A stretch of DNA of 64,000 bases. Origin: Trichobilharzia regenti (lineage: Eukaryota; Platyhelminthes; Trematoda; Strigeidida; Schistosomatidae). Both the position numbers and the translations under genes were made by a program. The DNA lies in assembly GCA_944472135.2 (NCBI GenBank), contig OX235267.1, positions 35,681,312 through 35,745,311 of the forward strand, read 5' to 3'. Under the pieces are notes generated by a model, which saw only the letters and a list, made by a program, of their open reading frames with translations, was not told the origin of the DNA and did not search any database. Shown one piece after another: positions 22,305 to 34,179 of the stretch (positions within the stretch are counted from its first letter, which is position 1; each line of letters begins with the position of its first letter).

Positions 22305-24150
22305 ATATTGAATTAGTTGTGTACTCTGAGCTAGCTGGTGATTTAATTGAGAAGCTTTCGTTGTCCACAATCTGGACAACATAGTCAGTAGGGTTTCAAT
22401 GTTAAATGGACTAATTTAAATTCGCCATGAATGATGATATAATTGTATCTCCTGACATACACCCTTTGTCGTGACTGTTTACTTGTTAATTGACGTCTTT
22501 ATTGATCACAGTTTTATTGAATTGGAATTCGAACTCTTTTGTCATGTGATTTACTTTTTAGCAGCTGGTAAATTTGGTCTATAGAGAGGTAATGTGTTTG
22601 TTAATCGCTGGCTGACTCACTTGAGTACTAGGTTTCTAAAGAATTCTCTGATTCCAGTTTTGGTGTTTCTCCTTTTATTTAAAATTTCTACATTATCCCG
22701 ATCAAATTCGTGTCCATAATTATCCACATACATTGATTGATATGAAAGAATATATATATCATGTCTATTTACAGCTAATTTGTGTTCTCGGATTCGGATT
22801 CGAAGGTGACGGCCACTTTGACAGATGCAATGTTTATTGCAGTTCATACACAATTTGTTTTGTAAATGGTGTTAATTTTATCTTATTTTCCTGTGGAATC
22901 CTTCCTTCGGTTTGCACAATATCGGATGAAGTGATTGTGCTAGTTTGTGTGATATATCTACTTCAGATGGTCTCATTATTCGAGCTGTTATTTCAGAGAT
23001 ATTTTTCTTATATCAATGGTAAGATGAATTTTGCTTGTAGTCTTTGATGATGGTTTTCTTGTTGGTGTTGTCTGTCTGTCTGGATTCAACATAGAACTTG
23101 CACCGAAGTGCACCAGTTCGAGTTGCCACGTTCCAAATACCACACAAAGGTAGACAAGAAGATGAGTGAAGAGAATCAATAGAGTTTGACAAGTATAAGA
23201 GTGAAACAGAATGGGTAATGGTAGAAAGGAATATGAAAGATTACAGAGACTGAATACATCTGCGCTGGCCATTGACAACGATTTTGAGCCATGTCACCTA
23301 TTGTCTCCAGCCATTGATTCCTAGAGTCAGTCCCGAGGGCCCCAACCCGGGAGTCTGCATCTCCCTACCTGACGACTCAGTTTAACTGTCAAGGATTTCA
23401 TGGGTTGATGCCATGTTTTTGTTTGGCCACCACTTACCCTTTTCCAACCTGTACCTATATCAGCTAGCAATGCCCGTCGGAGGAGGCGGTGGTTAGGCAT
23501 GCGCAGCACGTGACCTAGCCATCTCAGTCTATGTAACTTTATAGCCTCGTCGATTGATTTTCCCTCTTTGGTGTTGTGACTCGATTTTAAACACTTTTTG
23601 ATGAAATTATGAGGGTATCCATTCTTTTTGAGGACAGTTAGTAGGTATTATTCTTCTATTCTCTTAAACACCGAAGTAGTGATACAATGTGTTTGAATTC
23701 TTTTAAACAACGTCTGCACACAGTTTCTTTTGTGAGTGCGTAATTGGGTTATTCCTACTATAGTTGAGTATTTGGTCTGTGTGTCGGCGTTGATTTTCTG
23801 TATACTTGTGTTTCTAAATTTCCTGTGTTAGTTCTCTTGATTAAGACATCTAAGAAGAATGGGATTTTGTTATCTAATTCTTCTTCTCCTGCGGTGAATT
23901 TAATGTCCTCAAATATTTTGTTTATTAATTTGTGGATATATTCAAAATCATTTCTTTTAATTATTACAAATGTATCATCAACGTAATGTATGTATACTTT
24001 TGCTTTAATTATATAGGTAGGGCTAATAATTCCAATCTTTGCATAACTGCTTTTCAGCTATTAATCCTGATATGGGCGATGATCCCGTTGGTGTTCCTCT
24101 TATCTGTTCGTATATTTGATTATTGGATTGGAAATATGTTGTAAGATATA
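22305..24150 (-). pseudogene. Penelope-like element interrupted by an RTE tail (copy B)
   Basis: Duplicate of 7185-9020: reverse-transcriptase fragment with YVDD (about 23600-24150), inserted RTE 3' tail (about 23050-23580), then GIY-YIG remnant (22853-22617) and 3' region. In the 3' hairpin the CUGAAGA of copy A reads CUGACUA, which breaks the hammerhead-like core. Confidence 0.8.
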
Positions 24151-24174
24151 ATTCTATGAGGAAACACCAAAACT

Positions 24175-25490
24175 GCAGTCATGAAATTCTTAGAAGCCTA
24201 GTACTCAAGTGAATCAGCTAGCGATTAACAAACACATTAACTCTATAAACCAAATTTACAAGCTAATAAAACGTAAATCACATGACAACAACCACAGGGG
24301 AATTAGAAACTCAAGTTTATAGCAAATCAACTCACACAGACCAGCAACACACAAAAAAGGAGTTGTATACAAACACTATTCAAGAGGGCAAGGACTCATT
24401 GCAGCACTCCCACCTTAAGGAAAATTGAAGAAAAATATCTCATGGACGTCTTCCAAAAGAATGGATATCCACGAAATTTCATCAAAAGACATATAGCCCC
24501 AAGCCAACCTACCAAAGCAAAGGCCACCAAGGAAAGCACAAAGAAAATCGCCTTACCATATATAAAGGATATCTCAGAAATCACTACAAGACTTTTCAAA
24601 CCTTCAGGAATTGACGTTGCACACAAACCAATAAAATCACTACACCCAACTGGCTCTATTTCGACCAAAAGACTCAACAACGAAAGAAGATAAAACCAAC
24701 ATTATCTACAAAATAAATTGTAACAACTGCGAAAAACACTACATTGGCCAAAGTGGACGTCCCCTTCGTCTTCGTATCCATAAACATAAGCTAGCAGTCA
24801 AAAGACATGATATCCACTCCCTCATATCACTACATACAGACAACCACGGACATCAATTAGAACTGGGACAACGTTCAAATATTAGACAGAAGAAACAACA
24901 AGAATGCTAGAGAATTTTTAAAAGCCTGCCTGGTATTCCAGTGAATCATCAATCAATAGACACATAGAGATAGACAAAACTTATCAACCGATAAGAAAGA
25001 AACCTCACACACAAAGGGTCAAAGAAACAATCAGTTCCAATACAAGTAACCTAAAAGGTGTGAAAACACAAAAATAACCAATCACGTTCAAGGTCACTTA
25101 CCAAGAGAGATGATTAATAAACTCGTGTAGAAATTTAACAGCTGACTTCAAATTGAAGTATGCGCTGAAGATGTCACCTAGTAGGGCGATGAAAGCTTCG
25201 CAAATTAACCATCCAGCTCAGAGAACACAACCACATCAAAATCACATGACAAGAGAGTTAGAGTTCCAAGTCAATTAAAATGTGATCAAAAGAGACGTCA
25301 ATTAACAGGCAACCAGTCACGACAAAGGGTGTATGTCAGGAGATAAAATTATATCATCATTCATGGCGAGTTTAAATTAGTCCATTTAACATTGAAACCC
25401 TACTGACTATGTTGTCTAGAAGGTAGGTGGACGACAAAAGCTTCGCAATTAAACCACCAACCAGCTCAGAGAACACAACTAATACAATTT
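24175..25490 (+). pseudogene. Penelope-like fragments, plus strand (copy B)
   Basis: Duplicate of 9050-10365. The GIY-YIG start here reads INCNNCEKHYIGQSGRPLRL, with the YIG triplet and the Gln-Ser of active relatives, where copy A has YIGKS. It is still frameshifted downstream. Confidence 0.78.
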
Positions 25491-25921
25491 CATCCACACA
25501 AGCTACAAATCTTCTCCATTAATTTTAGAGCTGTATTGCTTATACATACATTCAATATTATTCCGACTGCTGGTAGATAGTTGAGGGCGATAGACAGGTA
25601 GCCTCGGATCAACTGCTAGAATGTAATCAATGTACTGATTGCGATGAGAAGAAGGGAATATACACATATATGTATACTCCGTTTTACTACAGAAATGACC
25701 ACATTTTACTCACCAAAGGCAAAAATATGTGCGTGATAACGTACTGTGTGCGCTAATGACAAGATTTATCAGTAGTGTATCAAGAGACGTTCTTCGGAAC
25801 AAAAATATTAAATGGGGGGGGGCAATAGATTTGAAGTGGAAGAGAGGAAATTGACGAGTATTGCGGCAAAACATGGGATACGAAAAAAAATGCGCAATAG
25901 GAAAGGTTGTACCTGGTGGTT

Positions 25922-26285
25922 GCGTACGCTTGGAATCTAGCTACTTGGAGGCTATGAATTTCTGGTGCTCATTGTTGACCGGGAGTCCACACTAAGCTTG
26001 GTGCTGATATGTATGACCTTTCGGAGGGTGGACTGTCTAAGTCAACTTTACAGACGGAGTCCACGCGCCAACCGATCGGTCTGCATGTCCACCACTCACA
26101 GACGCTTTCTCGTGACTGCACCACGAGGGACTTTTGCCTGTTGGGTTTCTTCCCTGGGCCGGTCCGTCCCACTTCCAACAGGTCATCCATATCGCCGCCA
26201 TGATTAGTGTGGACGCACGGTCAACAATCAGCATCCATATACCGAAAATCCCTGGCCTCCAAGTAGCTAGATTCTAAGCATACGC
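25922..26285. mobile_element. Foldback element (copy B)
   Basis: Duplicate of 10794-11158 with small internal changes (for example near 26130). The terminal inverted repeats are kept. Confidence 0.6.
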
Positions 26286-26937
26286 CAACACGCCCGGCCC
26301 TTCGTATTGTGTTTCTTCGTCTTCTTTTCGTAGTAGTAGACAATACCAACAGAGAAAAAGCCATAATATTTCTAGTATAACTGTAATATTGTAACTGAAA
26401 TAATAGCAGTAATAATAATAATAATGTACAATCTCTGTGACGAACAAGAAACACTCATCACAAAGAAGCATATGCATGCATACTAGGCACAATGAAGACA
26501 AAAATCAAGTGTACATAGGCATGTATATATGTGTGAAGATGAATATCCACAAGTTAGCAGAGAAATGAAAAAAAGAACACTATTTGGTCACAGAAACAAT
26601 ACTTCCCGAATTAATCAATAACACATTCACATAAATATCAGCTGTGTGTCAAACAACAAGCCATGGATGAATTGTATTTCGGGCGGAGGGGGAAGGCAAA
26701 GGAAAGGAGTTGTTCCACTACACAGGGAAATGATCTCTCGCAGAAGAAGGCAAATATGAACAAAATAAAAATATATATGTACAATAAATGATGGCAGTAA
26801 CTTCTATCATTCTCGTTATTGTCCCCATTTTCGGTTATTATGATTATTATTATTATATAATCAACCAATAATCAGTAGGGAGGGAGGGGTTATAGTGAAA
26901 TAAAGAATAACTATGTCACCATCGAAATTGTAGGAGA

Positions 26938-27105
26938 CTAACGGATCGACAGATTCAGTTTATCCGCTAGAACTTGACCAATAGCTTCATGCAATGGTCG
27001 TACTTCATCCATTGTCAGTGTTTTATGTTGATCACGATAGATGAAACGATAACAAAGACTTTGTCGTCCTGTTTTTGAATCAGTGTAGGAATCCACTAAA
27101 CGAAT
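26938..27105 (-). CDS. FARS2: FARS2 exon 8, gene-proximal copy (end of FDX-ACB domain and stop)
   Basis: Fifty-five codons plus TAG, after a pyrimidine-rich acceptor (TTTCTCATCCAG), phase 0. It encodes IRLVDSYTDSKTGRQSLCYR, the FIYRDQHKTL strand and a C-terminal helix ending NLSIR, matching the end of the FDX-ACB domain that grips the tRNA-Phe anticodon. This copy is nearer to exon 7 (intron about 5.0 kb, holding a Penelope element), so it is the default terminal exon. It is in tandem copy B; the encoded protein is identical to that of the distal copy, and one synonymous Ala codon difference was seen. Confidence 0.94.
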   Translation of the reverse strand: MRLVDSYTDSKTGRQSLCYRFIYRDQHKTLTMDEVRPLHEAIGQVLADKLNLSIR

Positions 27106-27779
27106 CTGGATGAGAAAGACGTAAAAACACGTAAACAAAGACCGATTGAGAGGAATTAACAATCAATTATTTATTGAATTTATAAACACAAAATAGACAG
27201 TCCAGGCAAGAAATCTTCTCCATGAAGTTTCTCATAGTTGCCCTCATTCATATTTACATATTCACATGAAAACTCATTTACTACAGTCTTTTCTTTTAGG
27301 AAACTATTTTCTTCAAAACACCAAAGCTACTTATCTACAGTGTTAGTAGTAAGAAAACATTGCTTTAAATATTGTCACCTTCGGTCATAAAATACTCCGT
27401 ACGGAAAAAAAATTTCATCAAAGCTAGATGTTCCTTAGAAAAAGTATTTACCGGTTAGATACATCAAGATGTCGTAAAGCTTTTGAAATTACATGTTCAA
27501 AGTCCTAAGTGAAGGATACTCACTTGCTAGAATTTATTAATATCACAAAAATTGTGTATTTTATAACACCATTTTCCCGATAGGTATGCTGCTATTTCAA
27601 GGACATTTAGGCAGGATGGTGGACCATGTAAGGTAAATCTGACTGTTCCTTGGTAATTATAGGAAATAGAAACACAGCCTTACATCTGTTGATAAAAATG
27701 CGCCGAATGTCTAATCATCCTAGGAATTACTCGTGGTGGACGACTTGCAGCCTGTTATATGATCGATATTCAAAAGTTA

Positions 27780-27994
27780 GTTTGTAGAGATTTGGTTTGT
27801 TTCAAATTTGACCACGGATTGATATCAATTAGAGAACCAGTGGAAACTAGTAGGGAGTACTTGGCAACTGTTTTGGTCGAGTTTTGGAGTCATCGGCCGT
27901 ACGCACTCATGACCCCGCCCTAGTGGGGATCGAACCTAGAACCACTCTATTACTGTGACGAAATCCAATGCCCCATCAGTTATAACCTTCTACC
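27780..27994 (-). repeat. Truncated ribozyme-type SINE at duplication end (copy B)
   Basis: Matches 13263-13481. The SINE head is cut at 27994, the right breakpoint of homology between tandem copies. Confidence 0.7.
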
Positions 27995-29160
27995 GATTTG
28001 CGACGTACAGTGCAACAACCGAACAATGTCACGGGCGAGTATTATTCATCATACCCAACTTAGTGGACAGGTAATAACTTCTCATAGACGACTTCATCCT
28101 GTAGTCAGTCACTGAGGGGGTGTTGCGAAAATTGTGAAGTGACAGAAGTTAGACTTCAAAGGTCTAACTGATATCAATGAGTGGTTAAAATGAAAACAAG
28201 TCAAATCCCTAAAAACTATTTCTTGAAAATTTATCTGATGCTAGCTAGTGACTGACTACAACAGAACGAAGTTGCCGGAGTTTTACTCAGAAGTCGTGAA
28301 CAGTGAAGTCCACATCCGGTTATAAGTGAGGAGACAAATACTCGTCAGCGATAAAACTGGCTGATGCCAGTCGTGCTAAAATCACGGATCGGTAGAAGTC
28401 AGAATACATGGGCTAGCCATTGAGTCAGGTCACAGTGGCTGAATAGTCTACGAGCTTTCCTTGTATAACCAGAAGGTCTTGCAATACAACACCAACACCA
28501 GTAGGCGAGTACTGACGACGAGTCGTAAACTAGACAGACAAAACAAACTGTCCAGTACTCCCTGGTTTTCAATGCTTCTCCAACTGAAATAATTAATACC
28601 TAAATAAAAGAAAACCAGAATTTCAGAGGAAATATCTTTCTGGAGATATCATTCTCTATAGCTGCAATAATAACGCATTTAGACAAAGATACAGAATGGA
28701 AGTATCTGTTGAAGAATGTCGACTTTCATTTGAAATGATAATAAGAGTTCCCTAAACTAGCCGGTATAGAGGATAAGACTGAGTCAATTAAACAGCAACC
28801 TACGGATGTCCTTAAAAGTTTAAAGGATGATGGGTTAGTGTCAGTGAAGAACAACTTTACAAACACCTAAAAATTAAGAGAACCAAAACCTGTTGACTGT
28901 CAATCATTAGCCAGTTCGGGATCACTCTAGCATACAACTGCAAAATGGCTTTAAGAAAACAACTATGCAGTTACATGTTTGAATTTATTGACTATATCTG
29001 TCCCATTTTTCCTTCACCTTTGACATTTCATCACTACTTGCATATACTCCTTGGATACATCCAAATTTCCACAAATATACTGCGGAAACGCTTCTCAAAG
29101 TTCGTAAATATTTTTTAGCTTCTACCTTTTTTTTTGTGATTACCACTATTCACTACTATT
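27995..29160. other. FARS2 intron 7 sequence with SINE debris
   Basis: No gene. A decayed plus-strand ribozyme SINE occupies about 28395-28600: a tRNA-like head, GUACUGACGACGAGUCGUAA, a GACAAAACAAACUGUCC remnant and CAGUAC. The core is destroyed. Confidence 0.6.
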
Positions 29161-29161
29161 T

Positions 29162-30595
29162 ATGACATCGGTGATTTTTAAACCAGCTCTAATACTATGC
29201 CCCATTAGAAATCGTTCAAACTCTAGATTAACTAATTCATATGAGATGAAAAATAAACTAAATGACATTCAACTAGCGAATGATGAAACAATGGTTAGTT
29301 TTGATATAACTAGTCTTTATACTAATATACCAGTTAATATGGCCTTAGAAGCAGTTAAAAAAGAATTAACTGCGGATCCGGAACTCAGTCATAGGACAAA
29401 GCTGTCCATTGAAGAAATTATTTTAGGGATTCAGTTATGCCTCACATCTACTATCTTTAAGTTCCAAGGCAAAATATATAGACAAACAGAAGGTGTAGCA
29501 ATGGGATCACCAATATCCCCTATCGTAGCAGACATATTTATGGACAGCTGGGAAAATAGTGCCCTCAATACATTTAACCCTACTCCGAAAATATGGTGGA
29601 GATATGTGGATGACACTTTCACAGTGTTAAAAACAGAACACATCTCTAGCTTCTTGACACATATAAACTCACAAGTTGAGGGAATAAAATTCACATTTGA
29701 ATCAGAAAATGAACAAGGAGAATTAGCTATGTTAGATTGTAAGATAAAAAGAATAGAAGAAGGCAAACTACACACTAGTGTTTATAGAAAACCAACGCAT
29801 TCTAATAGATATTTAGACTTTAATTCGTCTCATCCTTTAACTGTTAAGGCAGGCTTAGTTAAATGTTTAACAAACCGAGCAGTGGCACTAAGTAGCACAA
29901 AAAAAGATCTAAATGATGAATTAAAACAGATAGAAGAAGCGTTGGTGTTGAATAACTATCCTATAAAATTCATTAGGAAGATCATTAAAGGCCAAAAACA
30001 AAATAAAAATAATTGTGAAACTAGTAATAATAACATAAATAAGAAAGAATATAAGTCATCCACAGTTATACCATATAAAGAGGGGACATCTGAGACACTA
30101 CGTAGGATTCTGAATAAAATAGGAATTAGGGTGGCATTTAAACCTACAAACTCACTCAGGGACAAGCTCTGTAGGTTAAAGGACCCAGTTGACCCAATTA
30201 GACAAAATAATATTATTTACAAAATACCATGCAATGACTGTGAGGTCAACTACATAGGTCAAACTAGTAGGTCAGGGGTAGTCAGATTGTCAGAGCATAA
30301 GAATTTAGCTAAGGTAAGAATGGTTGACCCCGAGAAGATAAGTAATTTAGAAAAAAGCTCAGCAATTGCAATGCATGCGCTAACACACAACCACACAATA
30401 GGGTGGGAGAGGGTTAAAATTCTAAAAAGTAATCTAGGTAGGTGGAGAGAGAGGTTGATTACTGAATCCTTGTTCATCGAGTCTACACCCAACACATGCA
30501 ATAGGAATGACTCGTCACTCATACCTGAAATATGGAAAATACTATTACCAATCAAATCAAGTGAAAATCAAGAGAAAAACAATGGAACTATATAA
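29162..30595 (+). CDS. Penelope-like element polyprotein, 5'-truncated: reverse transcriptase plus GIY-YIG endonuclease
   Basis: This 477-residue open frame has no internal stop. Reverse-transcriptase motif A is FDITSLYTNIP (47-57), motif B GVAMGSPISPIVADIF (111-126), and motif C YVDD (148-151); a Penelope-typical YRKPTHSNRYLDF follows (207-219). A GIY-YIG endonuclease domain begins at IIYKIPCNDCEVNYIG (350-365), with R and EH in the expected following helix and a Glu in the RERLITESLF region. Full-length elements have roughly 300 more residues before motif A; upstream sequence (29000-29160) is non-coding, so the copy is 5'-truncated and its ATG is only the first available Met. An AATAAA at 30639 may be its polyadenylation signal. 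It lies antisense in FARS2 intron 7. Confidence 0.92.
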   Translation: MTSVIFKPALILCPIRNRSNSRLTNSYEMKNKLNDIQLANDETMVSFDITSLYTNIPVNMALEAVKKELTADPELSHRTKLSIEEIILGIQLCLTSTIFKFQGKIYRQTEGVAMGSPISPIVADIFMDSWENSALNTFNPTPKIWWRYVDDTFTVLKTEHISSFLTHINSQVEGIKFTFESENEQGELAMLDCKIKRIEEGKLHTSVYRKPTHSNRYLDFNSSHPLTVKAGLVKCLTNRAVALSSTKKDLNDELKQIEEALVLNNYPIKFIRKIIKGQKQNKNNCETSNNNINKKEYKSSTVIPYKEGTSETLRRILNKIGIRVAFKPTNSLRDKLCRLKDPVDPIRQNNIIYKIPCNDCEVNYIGQTSRSGVVRLSEHKNLAKVRMVDPEKISNLEKSSAIAMHALTHNHTIGWERVKILKSNLGRWRERLITESLFIESTPNTCNRNDSSLIPEIWKILLPIKSSENQEKNNGTI

Positions 30596-30864
30596 ATGAA
30601 TTTAGGAAGTCGTGTGATTACCTTGATATGATTATGAGCAATAAATTGTGCTCGAAACGTCATCAGTAAACATTACTGTATAACACTGTGAGACTTTATC
30701 AAAACAAAATTTACCCATAATGGAATTACACTCTACCACAGTGCACAAGTTTTATTCTTATATCAGTGAATGAAAATTATTACCACCTCTATTATCTATT
30801 ATTGCTATATTCAGTTAAATACATTTTAGAATAAAACTGCATAAATTTACTATTGTATAGCCTT

Positions 30865-31060
30865 GTTTATTCCTTTTGCCTTCTTTCGAGTGGAACATAG
30901 AGCTGCAAGCTTGAGCTTTGAAGTTCCAGTAACAGCAGTGAGGTTTATTAGCCTTACTCTAAACCTTACCGCTTTTTATCGACCTTACACTATCGGCAAA
31001 GCGAGGTGTAAGAGTACGCTGGTCGAGTGAGTGATCGAGTGGTCGGGTGAGTGCATTATC
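30865..31060 (-). repeat. tRNA-related SINE, family 3, decayed
   Basis: Recognised by the body phrase GAACATAGAGCTGCAAGCTTG and the Ala/Leu-like CTCACTCGACCAGCG head end. The B-box is lost. Confidence 0.55.
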
Positions 31061-31064
31061 ACAG

Positions 31065-31790
31065 CGAAGACAGTTGTTGATAAAAGTCTGCAGCAACTTG
31101 TTGGAAATCCTACACATGACAAGACAAGTTTCTGATCCCTATAAGAGAGCTAGCTGACTGACTGCCTTAACATTGGTGTTGAAAATCCAAATCTATTTTG
31201 TTCGTTATGCTGACTGACTGACTGAAGCAGAAGATTTTCAAACTGGTTTCAGGTTGATGAAGGCATATCTTGCCTTTCCGACTCTGACCACCGGCTTTAA
31301 CATCTTTATCCATTCCGACTGTGGTCGAAACCGTGCTTCCTAACCGGATAACTGAAGGAAGTAATCCATGTTAAGTTCCTCCGACTGATGACGATTGGTG
31401 CTCGTTGTTGTTGTTGTGTTGGCTGGTTATCTTTATGACCTCCGTCTTCTTTATGACCACTTGCAGTCTTGTCTTCACTGCTTTTTCAACCAGCTAGTTG
31501 CTTTTAGCCCTACAAGTCCTTGAGTTTGTGTGACATTAAAATATAAATCATCTACACGCGAAATCCAGATCATCTAGAGTCTTCTTATCTATCCAATGTA
31601 TTCCTGTCTTCGCGTTCCCCATGCACAGTCTGACGCAAAATGCAGTTCATCACAATTAAGAATATCATCGTTGGTGATAAATAAGCAACCTTGTCTTACT
31701 CATGTATTCACTTCAAATGCCTCTTTGAGTTTTCCTCTGCAGATCACCTGACACGTGTGTGTTGAATGAGGTTGATAAAGATTTAGGCCA
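31065..31790 (-). pseudogene. RTE-like LINE fragment in FARS2 intron 7
   Basis: Minus strand: HQNNNN-type low-complexity segment, then a broken form of the YLGSIVSTT...DIKARIGKA block (about 31380-31270), then a decayed SETW region. Upstream (31500-31790) are motif B/C remnants. Many stops. Confidence 0.7.
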
Positions 31791-32102
31791 CGCTATAGTC
31801 ATTTCATATTTTCTGTTTTTTCCTCATTTTATCAAATGTCTAAACCTACACACTGAATTAATATATGAACAACTTGATACATTTGTGTATGTGTGCGTGT
31901 CCGTGTCCGTGTGAAAACATCATAACATATCTCAACAAGTACACTACAAAGTGAAATTGTCTACCACCAGCTAACGTTTCATTGTAACAATTGTAACTAT
32001 TGTATTCAAAGTGGCGCCTTTTTTCTTTTAAAACGGAAAAAAAAGTCATTGTACATTTAAACAAATTAATAGATTTAAATGGGATATAACTTCCAATCTT
32101 AC

Positions 32103-32273
32103 TTGTTCAATTAAATCACCAGCTTCAGAGCGTACAATGTCAAAAATATTCCTCTCGATTACTTTTACATTATCTGAACCATCAGGACCAGGGGATGATG
32201 AAGACGGTAACATATCTGATTTATTTAACCAAAATGAAAGATCCAGTATACACGGAGGAAATATACTGACTGG
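32103..32273 (-). CDS. FARS2: FARS2 exon 7 (start of anticodon-binding domain)
   Basis: Fifty-seven codons (residues 383-439) that are easy to miss because the exon forms no long ATG-initiated frame. The acceptor AATATATTAG precedes CCAGTC, and the donor is CAA/GTAAGA, phase 0 at both ends. It encodes FPPCILDLSFWL, equivalent to the start of the ferredoxin-fold anticodon-binding (FDX-ACB) domain, then a Ser/Pro/Gly/Asp-rich insertion, then NIFDIVRSEAGDLIEQ. The insertion is longer than in vertebrate proteins. Confidence 0.93.
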
Positions 32274-32399
32274 CTAATATATTACATAGAAGAAGAAAGT
32301 GGCAAAAACAATGGGATTTACGAAAGGCTCAAAATAATAATAGTAATTATTATTATTATACGTCAACAAATTATCATAAACTTAGATTAATTTTCCATA

Positions 32400-32600
32400 A
32401 GTTTGATGGCGATTTGACGCCGGTTGGAGAACTATTAAGAAACCTGGGTGACTGTTTCGTCCTAGTTTGGGACTCTTCAGTAGTAGACACCCATGGGCGT
32501 TTAGATCTAGGGCCAAATGGTTACGAGGCGGCGAACTCGGAAAGCATTCAGCCATTGGAACCCGTTGAAATGACCTGACTTACTGTACCCCGCTGGTCAC
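32400..32600 (-). repeat. Ribozyme-type SINE, partial
   Basis: Minus strand: ACUGAAGAGUCCCAAACUAG then GACGAAACAGUC. Core and stem II are kept, but stem I and part of stem III are deleted. It lies just beside FARS2 exon 7, upstream of its acceptor. Confidence 0.65.
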
Positions 32601-33149
32601 GATTTCTCAATAGAAAAATGACTGTTACTCACATTTTTATCGGTGTTGGCGTTTCAAAGCCCCATATACAACCTGTCTAGTTAATTTTGACTAATCAAGC
32701 GCGTGTCTATGAACACAATTAAAATAGAAGGCAAGGGTTCGTGTTTGTGTGCTGGCGACGTAAACAGTTGAGAATGAATTTTTTTTCGCTTGGATTTCAA
32801 TAACAGCTTTGCATTCATAAATAGTATATATATATAGCATAATTTAAATATGTTACTTCTGATATGAATACTTTCAATGGGGAGCAAGTACACGCATTGC
32901 ATAAATTCAATGACTATTAATTGTTGTTAGCCATATTATAAAAATACAGTAATGCGCAACTCCAAGTTGTAATATATTTTTATCATAACTGATTTTAAAA
33001 ATCTTATAAAATTTATGAGGTAATTAGATGCAATATATTGTAATGCACGCTGAAAATTCCATACCTGTACCACAAACACCGTTTGGAATAAAGCTGTTGA
33101 TATTAAAAATTAAAAAATGGAAACAGGTGAATAGCCACTATTCCAGTTC

Positions 33150-33910
33150 TATTTTCATGGGACTGAATATAGATAATCAGGTGCAATTTTAGGGCAAGAA
33201 GGGGAAGTTCGTCCAGCATTAGAGATGCCTGGGACATGTGATATGATATACCTGCAAAGACGCCAACCTTTTGGATTAATATTATCTCGGATTAGGTTAG
33301 AAAGGGTTGATTGTGATCAAACGAAAACAAGGCATCATCATCATCATCAATACATGACGTTTCTGACTGTTGAATTGAGTCAAACAGAAGTGTAGATAGT
33401 CTTGCTGGGGTTCTTCATAATGCCAGTTATCGATGGATAGACACTCAGTGTACTATAAGTCAGCATCGTCTAGATTGGTACACATGTTTACACTTTTTGT
33501 TACGCATTACTGATTGTTATGAGCAGTTGAAGATTACTCGCGAGAAACCATATTACTGGTTAGCTAGACCAAAGTGATCTAAACACTGGATCATTGATTC
33601 TAGATCGAAGTATTTAAGAAAATGGAATCGCATTGAGCACACACTGAAGAGACCATCGAATGAAATCGCGCGTTAGCCAGTTCATTACTTAAGTGGAACC
33701 TGAATGGGAAACTACTAGTTCGCTGTGGCTCCGAGGATGACATGGAGATCGTGCAAAGAGACCATAGGCAACCGTAGAGTCAGCTAAAGGGGACCGCAGC
33801 GAATAGCATAAAGTAGAGGTGTACAGTTGAAGCCGTATATTTCACTTGGAACTCAAGGAAAACATAACATGATGATGGTATATTATTCAACTGGATACAT
33901 GTGTCAAAAT
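33150..33910 (+). pseudogene. Two decayed RTE-like 3' tails in FARS2 intron 6-7 region
   Basis: 33190-33420 resembles the GKEG...HVRHALEMPG...QTKTRHH tail of one family. 33600-33890 resembles the WNRIEHTLKRPSNEI and following tail of the other family (compare 41041-41270), ending in an ACATAACATGATGATG simple repeat. Both are full of stops. (CATCAT)n sits at 33332-33352. Confidence 0.6.
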
Positions 33911-34179
33911 TTGACGGTGCATCGAAATTCCAAGTTAAAGGCGACGACACTTCAATCAAATTTCATATAAGTCACTTAAATGGACTAGGTTAGAAGACTC
34001 TTTTACAGTGTTCAACAAAACAACGCTAAAATCAGGAACTTAATCCAGCTGTATGACAATAATTCTGTATAATTCATTAGTCGAAAGACACAAACAAGTA
34101 GGTAATAACCTTGGTTCTAGTGGGAAGTTGTGACCAGTAGGGTAAAACAGGTCGAGCATGAAAATAAATACTCACACCG

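Larger units (their letters stand above)
15091..27994 (+). repeat. Tandem segmental duplication, copy B
   Basis: This matches 1-13481 in direct orientation, with an offset of 15090 at the left end and about 15117 near FARS2 exon 8. Copy-B-only features are a truncated LTR at about 20273-20668, and deletions relative to A in the SINE cluster near 18505 and 18990-19010. After 27994 the sequence becomes unrelated to copy A. The unit ends inside FARS2 intron 7, so the duplication took in the last exon and 3' flank. Confidence 0.95.
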
